From Oscillospiraceae bacterium (lineage in GTDB: Bacteria > Bacillota > Clostridia > Oscillospirales > Acutalibacteraceae): 64,000 nucleotides of DNA. This document shows, in pieces, positions 10,675 to 20,231 of this stretch (position 1 is the stretch's first letter; the number at the start of each line of letters is the position of its first letter). The notes under the pieces were generated by a model, which saw nothing but the letters and a program-made list of their open reading frames with translations, was not told the origin of the DNA and ran no database searches. The stretch spans positions 1-64,000 of the forward strand of contig SVOM01000003.1 in assembly GCA_015066405.1 (NCBI GenBank), given 5' to 3'. The position numbers and the translations under genes were made by a program.

Positions 10675-11109
10675 ATGTTTGTTATGACAAATCCCACTAA
10701 CAAAGAAAAAGTGCGGGAAGCGTTGCTAAGAGAACTGCTTGCGGGTAAATGGGAAACCAACTTTTTCGCCGATTACCGTGTGTTAATAGATGACCTTTAC
10801 GAAAACGAGGAAAAAGCACGCGCTTCCTTCTTTTTCCCAACCGGCTTTTTTAAAGATAAAGATATCGTTAAAGAACTTTGTAAAAACTGCTTGCTTGAAA
10901 AAATTGATGACATTACCGAGTGGCTTTTTAAACCAAGTAGGTTTTTGCGGTTTAAATTTACATTCGATTATGATGTGGGCTTTTCTATATCTTCCGCAGA
11001 TGCTGAAAAAACGCCATCAAAAACTGTTACTTTGGTGCTTAGGCGTGAAAAGAAGGATGAAAAATCTACAAAATTCGGTTTTTACATTTCGCTTTTTGGT
11101 GTTGTATAG
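10675..11109 (+). CDS. Hypothetical protein (144 aa)
   Basis: Intact ORF preceded by ggagaagtg; no family recognised. Confidence 0.6.
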   Translation: MFVMTNPTNKEKVREALLRELLAGKWETNFFADYRVLIDDLYENEEKARASFFFPTGFFKDKDIVKELCKNCLLEKIDDITEWLFKPSRFLRFKFTFDYDVGFSISSADAEKTPSKTVTLVLRREKKDEKSTKFGFYISLFGVV

Positions 11110-11235
11110 TTTTTATAAAAACAGTTGTTGCACAATTTGTAACAACTGTTTTAATTTTCTATTAATTTACTCTTCATTTTTTCAAGTTTATATGTTATAA
11201 TATATTAAATATATAATTAGGGAGATTTTGGTTTG

Positions 11236-11988
11236 ATGGAAACAAATGAAAATTCATTAAACAGTAATATAATTTGCGGCAGGAACTCGGTGCTTGAGGC
11301 GATACGCTCGGGGCGTGAAATAGACCGTTTGCTTGTGGCTCACGGTGTTACGGGCGGCTCGGTAACCGCAATTATTGCCAAGTGCTCTGCCAAGGGGATA
11401 CTTATTAAGGAGGTTTCTCCGCAAAAGCTTGATTTCTTGTGTGGCGGCGCAAACCACCAAGGCGTTGCGGTTATGTTTTCGGCTCAGGAGTATTCCACGG
11501 TTGAAGATATACTAAAAACCGCCGAAGAACGACAGGAAAAGCCGTTCATCATTATTTGTGATGAGGTTGAAGACCCACACAACCTCGGCGCTATTATACG
11601 CTCAGCAGAAGCGAGCGGCGTGCACGGAATTATCATTCCAAAACGCAGAAGTGCTTCGCTCAATGCAACGGTTGCAAAAAGTGCGAGCGGTGCGCTTGAA
11701 TATATGAAGGTTGCGCGCGTTACTAATATTGCAAATGAAATCGAAAATCTTAAAAAGCAAGGTATTTGGGTTTTTGGAGCCGATATGGATGGCAAGCCCT
11801 ACACCGATTTTGATTATGATATGCCCGTGGCTTTAGTTATCGGAAACGAAGGCAAGGGTATCGGCAAGCTTGTGGCGCAAAAATGCGATGAAATTATCAG
11901 TTTGCCGATGAAAGGAAAAATCAATTCACTTAATGCCTCGGTTGCGGCAGGCATACTTATGTACGAAGTTGTACGAAAACGGGGATAA
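11236..11988 (+). CDS. rlmB: TrmH-family rRNA 2'-O-ribose methyltransferase (RlmB-like)
   Basis: ICGRNSVLEAIRSGREI, DEVEDPHNLGAIIRSAEASG, VIGNEGKGI, LNASVAAGILMYEV. Confidence 0.9.
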   Translation: METNENSLNSNIICGRNSVLEAIRSGREIDRLLVAHGVTGGSVTAIIAKCSAKGILIKEVSPQKLDFLCGGANHQGVAVMFSAQEYSTVEDILKTAEERQEKPFIIICDEVEDPHNLGAIIRSAEASGVHGIIIPKRRSASLNATVAKSASGALEYMKVARVTNIANEIENLKKQGIWVFGADMDGKPYTDFDYDMPVALVIGNEGKGIGKLVAQKCDEIISLPMKGKINSLNASVAAGILMYEVVRKRG

Positions 11989-12017
11989 TTACTTTTGAAA
12001 GGATATGAAGGATAACA

Positions 12018-14528
12018 ATGGGATTGTTTGGGACTAAGAAAAAAGGCAAGCATGCCGACAATTCTGATTACATACCCGAAGGGACCTCCGGACTTAAGGA
12101 TCCCTCTTTTATTCATACCGCTCCTTATGCCCTTACTGCCGATGAGGTGCTTGGAAATACAAGCACCCCAAAACGCAAAACACAGGACATATCTATGACA
12201 GGTGGCACATCGCCCTTGGAGGCACTTAAAAAGCGCGTTAAATCGAACGCAAAGCCATCTACCGATAAAAATGAAACTGTCGTTTCAAAAACCGAAACCG
12301 TTGTTCCAAGCGGCACTGTTAGTGTTAAAAAGGTTGATGACGGCAAGTCTCTACTCGATAAATGTATGCCCTATATAAACGAGGGCGGCGGTGTTGTGGG
12401 CGAAGATAAACCCGCATACACGCTCGAAAGCATTGAGAGTATTATCAGCACATCAGAACTTAAAGCCGCAAAATTGCTTGAACAGTTAAGCAATGTCGGC
12501 ACAGTTACCTACGATTCTCTAAAAAAAGGCGACAGTATCGAGATTGCAGAAAAGGTTGAAAAGAAAAATGAGGTTAAGGTTTCAACCGATACTATTGTTA
12601 TGGCGAAGGTTAATGATGACACAAAAATTCGCAAAATCTCTGATATCGATGCCGCTGATGGTGCTACCGATAAAACTATTACCTTTGATTCTGTAGCTTC
12701 TACCGAAAAAATGGAGGACATAACAAGCGGAACGCGTATTATAGACCTATCAACCGAAATGTTTGATAGCAAAGCGCCCGAAAACTCCACCTTGCTTGTT
12801 AACCCATTTATGCTTGAAGATGAAAATTTTGCGGTGGATGATGATTATATGAGCTTCCAAGATGCAAAGCGCATTGGCGGAGGTCTTATATCAAAGCTTA
12901 AAGGTGCAAGAATACGTGCGGTTATAACATTTTTGCTATTACTTGTTATGGCTTTACCATTATTGCCGTCCATCCACGATAAACTATATGTAAACCAGTC
13001 ATTTTTTGGCATTATAAGTGCTGCGGTGTTTGCAGTTGTCTGCCTTGTGAATTATGATGCTTTTTTAAGTATTCCATCACTTTTTCGCCGCCAACACATA
13101 GCTGAAAGCGTTACAGGTGTTTTGGGTGTTTCGGCAATAGTTTATGCAGTAACTGCACTGTTAACAAATAAAAACCCCTATTCTGTTTTATTGTTTGTGG
13201 CCGTTAACTTTATGTTTAAATGCGTTGCCGTTTGTATGCGCGCGGCTACTGTGCTTGGAAATTTCCGCATTGTAGCAAGCCGAAACAAAAAAATGGCGCT
13301 TGAATTTATTGATGATAGGCAAATAACCTTTGCTATGGCAAAAAATTCAGTTGAGGGCGATGTGCTTGTCGGTATTGATTCCCCATGCATAAACGTGCTT
13401 GATTTTATTAGAAATACCGAGATAGACAAGGTCTCTAATCGTAACTTCTCCCTATTTGCACTAATCGCTTCGGTATGCTCCGCCGCGTTAGGTGTTTTCT
13501 ATGGTGTTTATACTGAATCTCTACACGGATTTTTTATGGCATTCACTGTATTCTTAGGGCTTGCTTTTGCCCCCACCTTACTTTTTACTGATATACTGCC
13601 GCTGCGTGCAGCCTCCAAAAAGCTTAACAAAAAAGGCGCTATGATAACGGGCAGCACCGCTGCTAAAAAAATAGAGCTTGCAAATGCCGTTACCGTGCGC
13701 TCGCGCGATTTATTCCCCGATGGCACAATAACACTTTTCAACATACAGGCGCTTGATTCTAACCGAATGGACGAAACCCTGCTTTTCGCCGCGGCACTTA
13801 CAAAGCAAATCGGCAGTCCGTACGAATCAATTTTTGCCGATATTGCCGCCTCTTCGGGCGGTAAAATTCCCGAAGCCGATTCGGTAAAATACGAAGAACG
13901 GTTAGGCATTAGCGGTTGGGTTGGTAACCGCCATGTGTTTATCGGTAACCGTACCTTGCTTGAAGCACACGGAATTAAAACTCCATCGTTTGAAATTGAT
14001 AAAAAGATTTTACGAAACGGCTACTTCCCTGTTTATGTTGCAAGTGATGAAAAGCCCTGCGCTTTGCTTATGGTTAAATACAATGTAAAAACAAGCATTG
14101 CCAACGAATTGCAAAAGCTGTGCTCTACGGGTGTTACTTTACTTGTGAACACCTGCGACCCCAACATAACAAGCGAAATGGTTTGCGATTATTTCGGTCT
14201 TTATGAAGAATCGGTTTATGTTATGGGTGGTTCGGGTGCACAGTTGTATCAAAACAACGCAAAAATGAAGGATGATATATCTTCCTACGCCGCACACAGA
14301 GGCAACTGTGAAGCCTTTTTATCTATATTTAACTGTGCCGCAAAAATTAAACGCGGTATATCTACACTTCGCTTTTTCCATAATATTTCTTGGATTGTTA
14401 CCGCCGCCGTTTATATATACAGCTCGTATCTTAACGGATTATCGCCCATTGACTCGGGCACGGCATATCTTTATATTGGTATCTCATTTGCCATTTCCAT
14501 TATAATCCATTTGTTTAACAAACCGTAA
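12018..14528 (+). CDS. Large membrane protein with degenerate (pseudo) P-type ATPase architecture
   Basis: Multiple TM segments; GAMITGSTAAKKIELANAV, GISGWVGNRHVFIGNRTLLEAHGI match P1B-ATPase layout, but no DKTG or TGD motif. Confidence 0.65.
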   Translation: MGLFGTKKKGKHADNSDYIPEGTSGLKDPSFIHTAPYALTADEVLGNTSTPKRKTQDISMTGGTSPLEALKKRVKSNAKPSTDKNETVVSKTETVVPSGTVSVKKVDDGKSLLDKCMPYINEGGGVVGEDKPAYTLESIESIISTSELKAAKLLEQLSNVGTVTYDSLKKGDSIEIAEKVEKKNEVKVSTDTIVMAKVNDDTKIRKISDIDAADGATDKTITFDSVASTEKMEDITSGTRIIDLSTEMFDSKAPENSTLLVNPFMLEDENFAVDDDYMSFQDAKRIGGGLISKLKGARIRAVITFLLLLVMALPLLPSIHDKLYVNQSFFGIISAAVFAVVCLVNYDAFLSIPSLFRRQHIAESVTGVLGVSAIVYAVTALLTNKNPYSVLLFVAVNFMFKCVAVCMRAATVLGNFRIVASRNKKMALEFIDDRQITFAMAKNSVEGDVLVGIDSPCINVLDFIRNTEIDKVSNRNFSLFALIASVCSAALGVFYGVYTESLHGFFMAFTVFLGLAFAPTLLFTDILPLRAASKKLNKKGAMITGSTAAKKIELANAVTVRSRDLFPDGTITLFNIQALDSNRMDETLLFAAALTKQIGSPYESIFADIAASSGGKIPEADSVKYEERLGISGWVGNRHVFIGNRTLLEAHGIKTPSFEIDKKILRNGYFPVYVASDEKPCALLMVKYNVKTSIANELQKLCSTGVTLLVNTCDPNITSEMVCDYFGLYEESVYVMGGSGAQLYQNNAKMKDDISSYAAHRGNCEAFLSIFNCAAKIKRGISTLRFFHNISWIVTAAVYIYSSYLNGLSPIDSGTAYLYIGISFAISIIIHLFNKP

Positions 14529-14550
14529 TTATTGAAATCGGAGTATTTGT

Positions 14551-15762
14551 ATGAATAACAAAATTTTGAGAAGAGCCGATTTATCCGTTGATGAAAATGT
14601 GGTTTTTCTATCGGTTATAAGCATATTTTTGCCCTACTATTTAACAATACTTACCATTGCTTTTCTTGGTTTTTATGTGCTTTTTAAAACCGATATCAAA
14701 AAAACTGTTTTCTCGCATATGGGTTCATGGCTTGTTCCTCTTTTCTCGGTAGTAACACTTATTACCGCCATTTGCTACAAAAACACACTTGGTTTTTTCT
14801 GCTCATTGCTTTTCTTTGTTTTGTTTATATTGAGCTTTTACCTGCGCACCATAATGACAAACGAGCTTTTTGAAAAGGCGCTTGACCTTGTGTGTGTAAC
14901 CTCGGTTTTTGCAAGTGCGGTAGTGCTTTTAGAGAAACTAATATATATTTCCGCCAACTACCACCGCTGTTGCGGAGATTTCTTTAATAATTACTATTTT
15001 TCTTTCTATTTCCACCCCAACTATCTTGGCTCACTTATGGCAGCAGTTATACTTGTTTGTGCCTATAAAGTTGTTGTGAAAAAGAATGATAAAAAATATT
15101 ATTATGCCATAGCGGCCCTTTCTGCCATGACGGTTTTCTTTACAGAGAGTATGTTTGCGTGGATAGAGGTGCTTGTGGGACTTTCCATTTTGCTTTTACT
15201 CGCGCGACGTCATCAGCTGCTTAGTATACTTTTTATTATGGTAGCTTTTGCGGCGGCACTTTTATACACGGCACCTGAGCTTTTTGAGAAAATTTTGCCG
15301 AGAATAATTCACGCCGACGGCACATTTGATAACCGCGTGCTTATATGGGACTTTACGATAGACGCAATACGCAAAACGCCACTCTTCGGCCGCGGATTTT
15401 TTACTTATTATCAGGTAAGTGCCGGTAACCCATCCGCCTATCAAACAACACACGCACACAATATATTTTTAGAGCCCTTGCTCAGTTTCGGCATTATCGG
15501 TTCGCTTATACTTTTTGCCATGATTTTTATTTTGTTCTACCGCGTAGTGCTTTGTAAAAATCTTCTTAGAAAAAGCCAGATAACCATACTTATTTTTTCG
15601 ATTACTGCGGCAATTTTGATACACTCAATTATTGATATGACTATGCTTTGGGTGCAAACCGCAATGCTTTATTGCATTATTATGGGCGGCATCGGTGCTG
15701 ATGAGCAAAAGATTAAAAGCATATTCAAGGACCGATTTAAAAAGATTAATAAAGTAATTTAA
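14551..15762 (+). CDS. O-antigen ligase/polymerase-family membrane protein
   Basis: Polytopic hydrophobic protein; HPNYLGS, FDNRVLIWDFTIDAIRKTPLFGRGFFTY and THAHNIFLEPLLSFGIIG typical of Wzy/WaaL family. Confidence 0.8.
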   Translation: MNNKILRRADLSVDENVVFLSVISIFLPYYLTILTIAFLGFYVLFKTDIKKTVFSHMGSWLVPLFSVVTLITAICYKNTLGFFCSLLFFVLFILSFYLRTIMTNELFEKALDLVCVTSVFASAVVLLEKLIYISANYHRCCGDFFNNYYFSFYFHPNYLGSLMAAVILVCAYKVVVKKNDKKYYYAIAALSAMTVFFTESMFAWIEVLVGLSILLLLARRHQLLSILFIMVAFAAALLYTAPELFEKILPRIIHADGTFDNRVLIWDFTIDAIRKTPLFGRGFFTYYQVSAGNPSAYQTTHAHNIFLEPLLSFGIIGSLILFAMIFILFYRVVLCKNLLRKSQITILIFSITAAILIHSIIDMTMLWVQTAMLYCIIMGGIGADEQKIKSIFKDRFKKINKVI

Positions 15763-15783
15763 GTTCCATAAAGGAGAATAAAT

Positions 15784-17697
15784 ATGTCTGAAAATAGAAA
15801 ATTCTACATCACAACGGCTATCGCCTACACATCCCGTAAACCGCACATCGGCAACTCTTACGATATCGTGCTTGCCGATATGATTGCGCGTTACAAGAGA
15901 ATGATGGGTTATGATGTATATTTTATGACGGGTTCTGATGAGCACGGCCAGAAGATTGAAGATTGTGCTAAAGAGGCGGGTATCTCCCCAAAACAGTATG
16001 TTGACGGTGTGTCAGCCGAAATTCGCATGGTTTGGGACTGCCTTAATACAACCTACGATAAATTTATCCGCACAACCGATGAAGACCACGTGGATGCGGT
16101 TAAAAAGATATTTAAAAAGCTTTATGAGCAGGGCGATATATACAAGGGCCACTATGAAGGAAAATACTGTGTGCCTTGTGAGTCCTTCTTTACCCCATCG
16201 CAGCTTATTGACGGCAAATGTCCCGACTGCGGCCGTGATGTTACCGATTCGAAAGAAGAAGCTTATTTTTTAAAACTTGGAAAATATCAAGATAAGCTCC
16301 TCGAATACTATGAGCAAAACCCCGATTTCATTAAGCCCGAGTCCCGCAAAAACGAGATGATTAATAACTTCTTAAAACCCGGTCTTTCCGACCTTTGCGT
16401 TTCGCGTTCTTCGTTTAAATGGGGCGTACCGATAGATTTTGATGATAAACACATTATCTATGTTTGGATAGATGCGCTCTCAAACTATATCACGGGTATC
16501 GGTTATAACCCCGATGGCAGCAGTGAATTCTTTAATAAAAACTGGCCGGCCGATTTGCACGTTATCGGTAAAGATATTGTTCGTTTCCACACAATATACT
16601 GGCCAATTATACTTATGGCTTTAGGTCTACCCTTGCCAAAACAGGTACTCGGTCATCCGTGGGTATTATCGGGCGATGACAAAATGAGCAAATCTAAGGG
16701 CAACGTTTTATATGCGGATGAGCTTGTAAAGCGTTTCGGTGTTGATGCGGTTAGATACTATTTGTTATCGGAAATTCCGTACGCTAACGATGGCACCATA
16801 ACCTACGAAACCTTTATAAATCGCTTTAATTCCGACCTTGCAAATACGCTCGGCAACCTTGTAAACCGCAGTATTGCTATGACCAATAAGTATTTTGGCG
16901 GCAAGGTTGCAAAAAGTGATATAGAAAACGATGAGTTTGATAACGATTTAATTAAAACTGCCAATGAAACATTGGATAAATACTATGCGCTTATGGATTC
17001 TTATCACAATGCTGATGCGGCAGAGCTTATAATGAATTTTGCAAAGCGTTGCAACAAGTATATTGATGAAACTACACCTTGGGCTTTGGCAAAAGATGAT
17101 GCCAACAAGCCGAGGCTCCAAAAGGTGCTTTACAATTTGCTTGAATGCATCCGCCTTTTAGCTGTTATGTTGACACCCTTTATACCTGAAAGTTGCGAGA
17201 AGATTTTAGAACAATTAAATAGTAATAACCGCACTGCCGAGGTTTTTGCGGTTAAAGAATATTCGGTTAATGAGGCCACTGCCCTTTTTGCAAGAATTGA
17301 TTTGCAAAAAACACTCGATGAAATTGCAGCCGAAAACGAAGCAAAAGAAAAAGCTGAAAACGTGGTTACAATGGAGCAAATCTCCATTGATGACTTTGCA
17401 AAGGTTGAACTAATAACTGCCAAAATCACTGCTTGCGAGCCGATACCGAAAGCAAAAAAACTGCTCAAATTAACGCTTGATGACGGTAGCAAAACGCCGA
17501 GAACCGTAGCATCGGGCATTGCGCTTTGGTATAAACCCGAGGACCTTATAGGCCGCACAGTTATTATCGTTGCAAACTTAAAACCTGCCAAGCTTTGCGG
17601 CGTTGAATCGAATGGTATGATATTGGCTGCCGACTGTGAGGATGCGGCAAAGGTTATATTTGTTGATGATATACCTGCGGGAAGTAAAATAAGATAA
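15784..17697 (+). CDS. metG: Methionyl-tRNA synthetase
   Basis: ITTAIAYTSRKPHIGNSYD, FMTGSDEHGQKIE, KMSKSKGN; C-terminal tRNA-binding domain. Confidence 0.96.
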   Translation: MSENRKFYITTAIAYTSRKPHIGNSYDIVLADMIARYKRMMGYDVYFMTGSDEHGQKIEDCAKEAGISPKQYVDGVSAEIRMVWDCLNTTYDKFIRTTDEDHVDAVKKIFKKLYEQGDIYKGHYEGKYCVPCESFFTPSQLIDGKCPDCGRDVTDSKEEAYFLKLGKYQDKLLEYYEQNPDFIKPESRKNEMINNFLKPGLSDLCVSRSSFKWGVPIDFDDKHIIYVWIDALSNYITGIGYNPDGSSEFFNKNWPADLHVIGKDIVRFHTIYWPIILMALGLPLPKQVLGHPWVLSGDDKMSKSKGNVLYADELVKRFGVDAVRYYLLSEIPYANDGTITYETFINRFNSDLANTLGNLVNRSIAMTNKYFGGKVAKSDIENDEFDNDLIKTANETLDKYYALMDSYHNADAAELIMNFAKRCNKYIDETTPWALAKDDANKPRLQKVLYNLLECIRLLAVMLTPFIPESCEKILEQLNSNNRTAEVFAVKEYSVNEATALFARIDLQKTLDEIAAENEAKEKAENVVTMEQISIDDFAKVELITAKITACEPIPKAKKLLKLTLDDGSKTPRTVASGIALWYKPEDLIGRTVIIVANLKPAKLCGVESNGMILAADCEDAAKVIFVDDIPAGSKIR

Positions 17698-18464
17698 TGG
17701 GAAACGCATATATTTTTGATTCCCACGCTCATTATGACGATAAACGGTTTGATGATAATCGTGATGAAACACTCGCTAAAATGCCCGAAAATAACGTGTG
17801 CGGCATAATTAATTGCGGCACCGATATTTCCACATCAGAGTTTTCTATTGGCTTAGCGCAAAAATATCCTTTTGTTTTTGCGGCTATCGGTTATCATCCC
17901 GAAAGCGTTGATGATAACACTGTTTTTGAAAAAGAAAAGTTAATAGAACTTGCCGATAATAAAAAAGTGGTTGCTATTGGCGAAATCGGTCTTGATTATT
18001 ATTGGGATACCACCTTTAAAGCAAACCAAATTGACTTTTTTAAAAAGCAGTTGGAATTGGCAAGAGAACTAAATTTACCCGTGATTATTCACGACCGCGA
18101 TGCCCACGGCGATACGCTGGAAATTGTAAAGCAGTATAAACCCAAAGGTGTTTTGCACTGCTTTTCGGGCAGTATAGAAATGGCGAGAGAAATTATTAAA
18201 ATGGGTATGTATATCGGTGTTGGCGGAGTTGTAACCTTTAAAAATTCAAAAAAACTTACAGAAATTGTAAAAGAAATTCCGCTTGAACGTATTTTGCTCG
18301 AAACCGATGCACCCTATTTATCGCCCGAGCCGTACCGTGGAAAAACCAATAACTCGGCATACATTAAATTTGTTGCCGAAAAAATTGCCGAAATTAAAAA
18401 TCTAACAACCGATGAGGTTTTATCGGTTACAACAAAAAATGTTAAAACATTATTTAACATTTGA
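17697..18464 (+). CDS. tatD: TatD-family hydrolase
   Basis: DSHAHYDDKRF, GEIGLDYYWD, LPVIIHDRDAHGDTL, LLETDAPYLSPEPYRGK. Confidence 0.94.
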   Translation: MGNAYIFDSHAHYDDKRFDDNRDETLAKMPENNVCGIINCGTDISTSEFSIGLAQKYPFVFAAIGYHPESVDDNTVFEKEKLIELADNKKVVAIGEIGLDYYWDTTFKANQIDFFKKQLELARELNLPVIIHDRDAHGDTLEIVKQYKPKGVLHCFSGSIEMAREIIKMGMYIGVGGVVTFKNSKKLTEIVKEIPLERILLETDAPYLSPEPYRGKTNNSAYIKFVAEKIAEIKNLTTDEVLSVTTKNVKTLFNI

Positions 18465-18474
18465 TAAACAGTAT

Positions 18475-18521
18475 AATCACCTCCTATTTTGCTAACAATA
18501 ATAGCGAAATCGGAGGTGATT
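18475..18521 (+). promoter_or_regulatory. Long hairpin fully sequestering a strong Shine-Dalgarno; also resembles the tatD terminator
   Basis: aatcacctcc-t-attttgct / aacaataat / agcgaaat-c-ggaggtgatt: 10+8 bp stem with one mismatch, 9-nt loop, followed by tttaatg. Confidence 0.75.
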
Positions 18522-18525
18522 TTTA

Positions 18526-18648
18526 ATGGATAACAATCAGAACAAAAACAATCAAAATAATCAAAACAAGAACGACCAAAACAAAAATAATCAAAATAAA
18601 AACAAGCAGAACGACCAAAACAAGAATAACAACAACTACAATAGATAA
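18526..18648 (+). CDS. 40-aa low-complexity peptide MDNNQNKNNQNNQNKNDQNKNNQNKNKQNDQNKNNNNYNR
   Basis: ATG preceded by ggaggtgat; ends TAA before a strong hairpin; absent from the supplied ORF track because of length. Confidence 0.6.
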   Translation: MDNNQNKNNQNNQNKNDQNKNNQNKNKQNDQNKNNNNYNR

Positions 18649-18649
18649 C

Positions 18650-18688
18650 AACAAAAACGACCGATTTCTCGGTCGTTTTTGTTATAAT
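18650..18688. terminator. Bidirectional terminator
   Basis: aacaaaaacgaccga-tttc-tcggtcgtttttgtt. Confidence 0.85.
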
Positions 18689-19464
18689 ACCTTTGATAAA
18701 AAGTCTTTAAGACGCTCGCATTTCGGATTTTCGAAGAACTCTTTAGGTGGTGCCTCTTCCATAATGATACCGTCATCAATAAACAGTACCCTATCGGCAA
18801 CCTCTCTTGCAAATCCAATTTCGTGGGTAACAACAACCATTGTCATACCATCATTTGCAAGCTCCTTCATAAGCTCAAGCACTTCCCCTACCATTTCAGG
18901 ATCGAGCGCGCTTGTCGGCTCATCAAAAAGGATTACATCGGGATTCATAGCAAGAGCTCTTACTATCGCAACACGCTGCTTTTGTCCGCCCGATAGTTGG
19001 GAAGGATAAGAATCGGCCTTTTCTTCAAGACCTATTCTTTTAAGCAGTTTCATGGCGTTTTCCTTTGCCTCTGCCTTAATTTGCTTTTTAGTTTTTATCG
19101 GCTCGTTATTTGGATTTTTAAAACGTAATTTGCTCATACGCTTTGTTTCAACATATATAGGAGCCAGCATAATATTTTCAATAACCGTTTTGTTGTTGAA
19201 CAAATTAAAGTGCTGGAAAACCATACCCATTTTTTGACGATGAATATTAATATCTACCTTCATATCGGCAATATCAACACCGCCAAAGAAAATATTGCCC
19301 GAAGTTGGGTCTTCCATACAGTTAAGGCAACGAAGGAAGGTCGATTTGCCCGAGCCCGAAGGGCCGATAACAACAACCTTTTCGCCCTTTTTGATGGTAA
19401 CATCAATGCCGTTCAAAACGTTGTTTTTTCCAAAGGATTTTTTGAGATTAACGACTTCTATCAC
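18682..19464 (-). CDS. Polar amino-acid ABC transporter ATP-binding protein
   Basis: Walker [10 protein letters not shown], signature [17 protein letters not shown], Walker [16 protein letters not shown]; about 20-aa insertion after [12 protein letters not shown]. Confidence 0.94.
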   Translation of the reverse strand: MIEVVNLKKSFGKNNVLNGIDVTIKKGEKVVVIGPSGSGKSTFLRCLNCMEDPTSGNIFFGGVDIADMKVDINIHRQKMGMVFQHFNLFNNKTVIENIMLAPIYVETKRMSKLRFKNPNNEPIKTKKQIKAEAKENAMKLLKRIGLEEKADSYPSQLSGGQKQRVAIVRALAMNPDVILFDEPTSALDPEMVGEVLELMKELANDGMTMVVVTHEIGFAREVADRVLFIDDGIIMEEAPPKEFFENPKCERLKDFLSKVL

Positions 19465-20158
19465 TTTTTCTCAAACTCCTTTCCATAACCTTAACAAGTC
19501 CGCTTATAATCAGTACTAATACAATATAAATCAACGCCATAACAAGATACGGCACCATAAATTCATAACTGTTTGAGCCAATGCGGTTAAACGCTACATA
19601 CAAGTCAAGCGCGCCAACAAAGCTTACAACTGATGTCTCTTTAATAAGCGTTATAAACTCATTACCCAAAGTGGGTAAAATATTCTTTACCGCCTGCGGA
19701 ATAACGATAGATAGCATCGTTTTCGAGAACGGCAAGCCCATTGCTCTGCCGCCTTCCATTTGCCCGGGGTCAACCGACATAATACCGCCACGCATAATTT
19801 CTGATATGTATGCGCCCGAGTTTAAGCCAAATACTGCAGTTGCAACCGTTACTGACGGCAAATTTATACCCATAAGCGGCAGTGCTACATAGTAAGACAA
19901 AAGCAGCTGCACAACCATAGGTGTACCGCGGAAAAATGCCACATAAAATGTGCATATTCCGTTGAGTACCCTCGGTAAAAGCTTGTATTTAGGCAATACC
20001 CTTACAACTGCTATCAAGGTACCTATAACGATACCGATAATAAGACCGATAACTGCGATTTTTAGGGTGTTTTCAAGCCCCGTTAGAACCTCTTTATATC
20101 CGCCTTTATCAATAAAGACTTCAATAAAACGGTTTATTTTTAAACCAAAATTTCCCAT
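19448..20158 (-). CDS. Polar amino-acid ABC transporter permease
   Basis: [49 protein letters not shown]-like EAA loop. Confidence 0.93.
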   Translation of the reverse strand: MGNFGLKINRFIEVFIDKGGYKEVLTGLENTLKIAVIGLIIGIVIGTLIAVVRVLPKYKLLPRVLNGICTFYVAFFRGTPMVVQLLLSYYVALPLMGINLPSVTVATAVFGLNSGAYISEIMRGGIMSVDPGQMEGGRAMGLPFSKTMLSIVIPQAVKNILPTLGNEFITLIKETSVVSFVGALDLYVAFNRIGSNSYEFMVPYLVMALIYIVLVLIISGLVKVMERSLRKSDRSR

Positions 20159-20181
20159 AATTTATTTCCTTAAAAGAACAC

Positions 20182-20209
20182 AATAGCCTCACCTTGCGGT
20201 GAGGTTATT
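20182..20209 (-). terminator. Intra-operon hairpin between substrate-binding protein and permease genes
   Basis: aatagcctcacc-ttgc-ggtgaggttatt. Confidence 0.6.
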
Positions 20210-20231
20210 GCTATAATTATATTTTTTAAAC

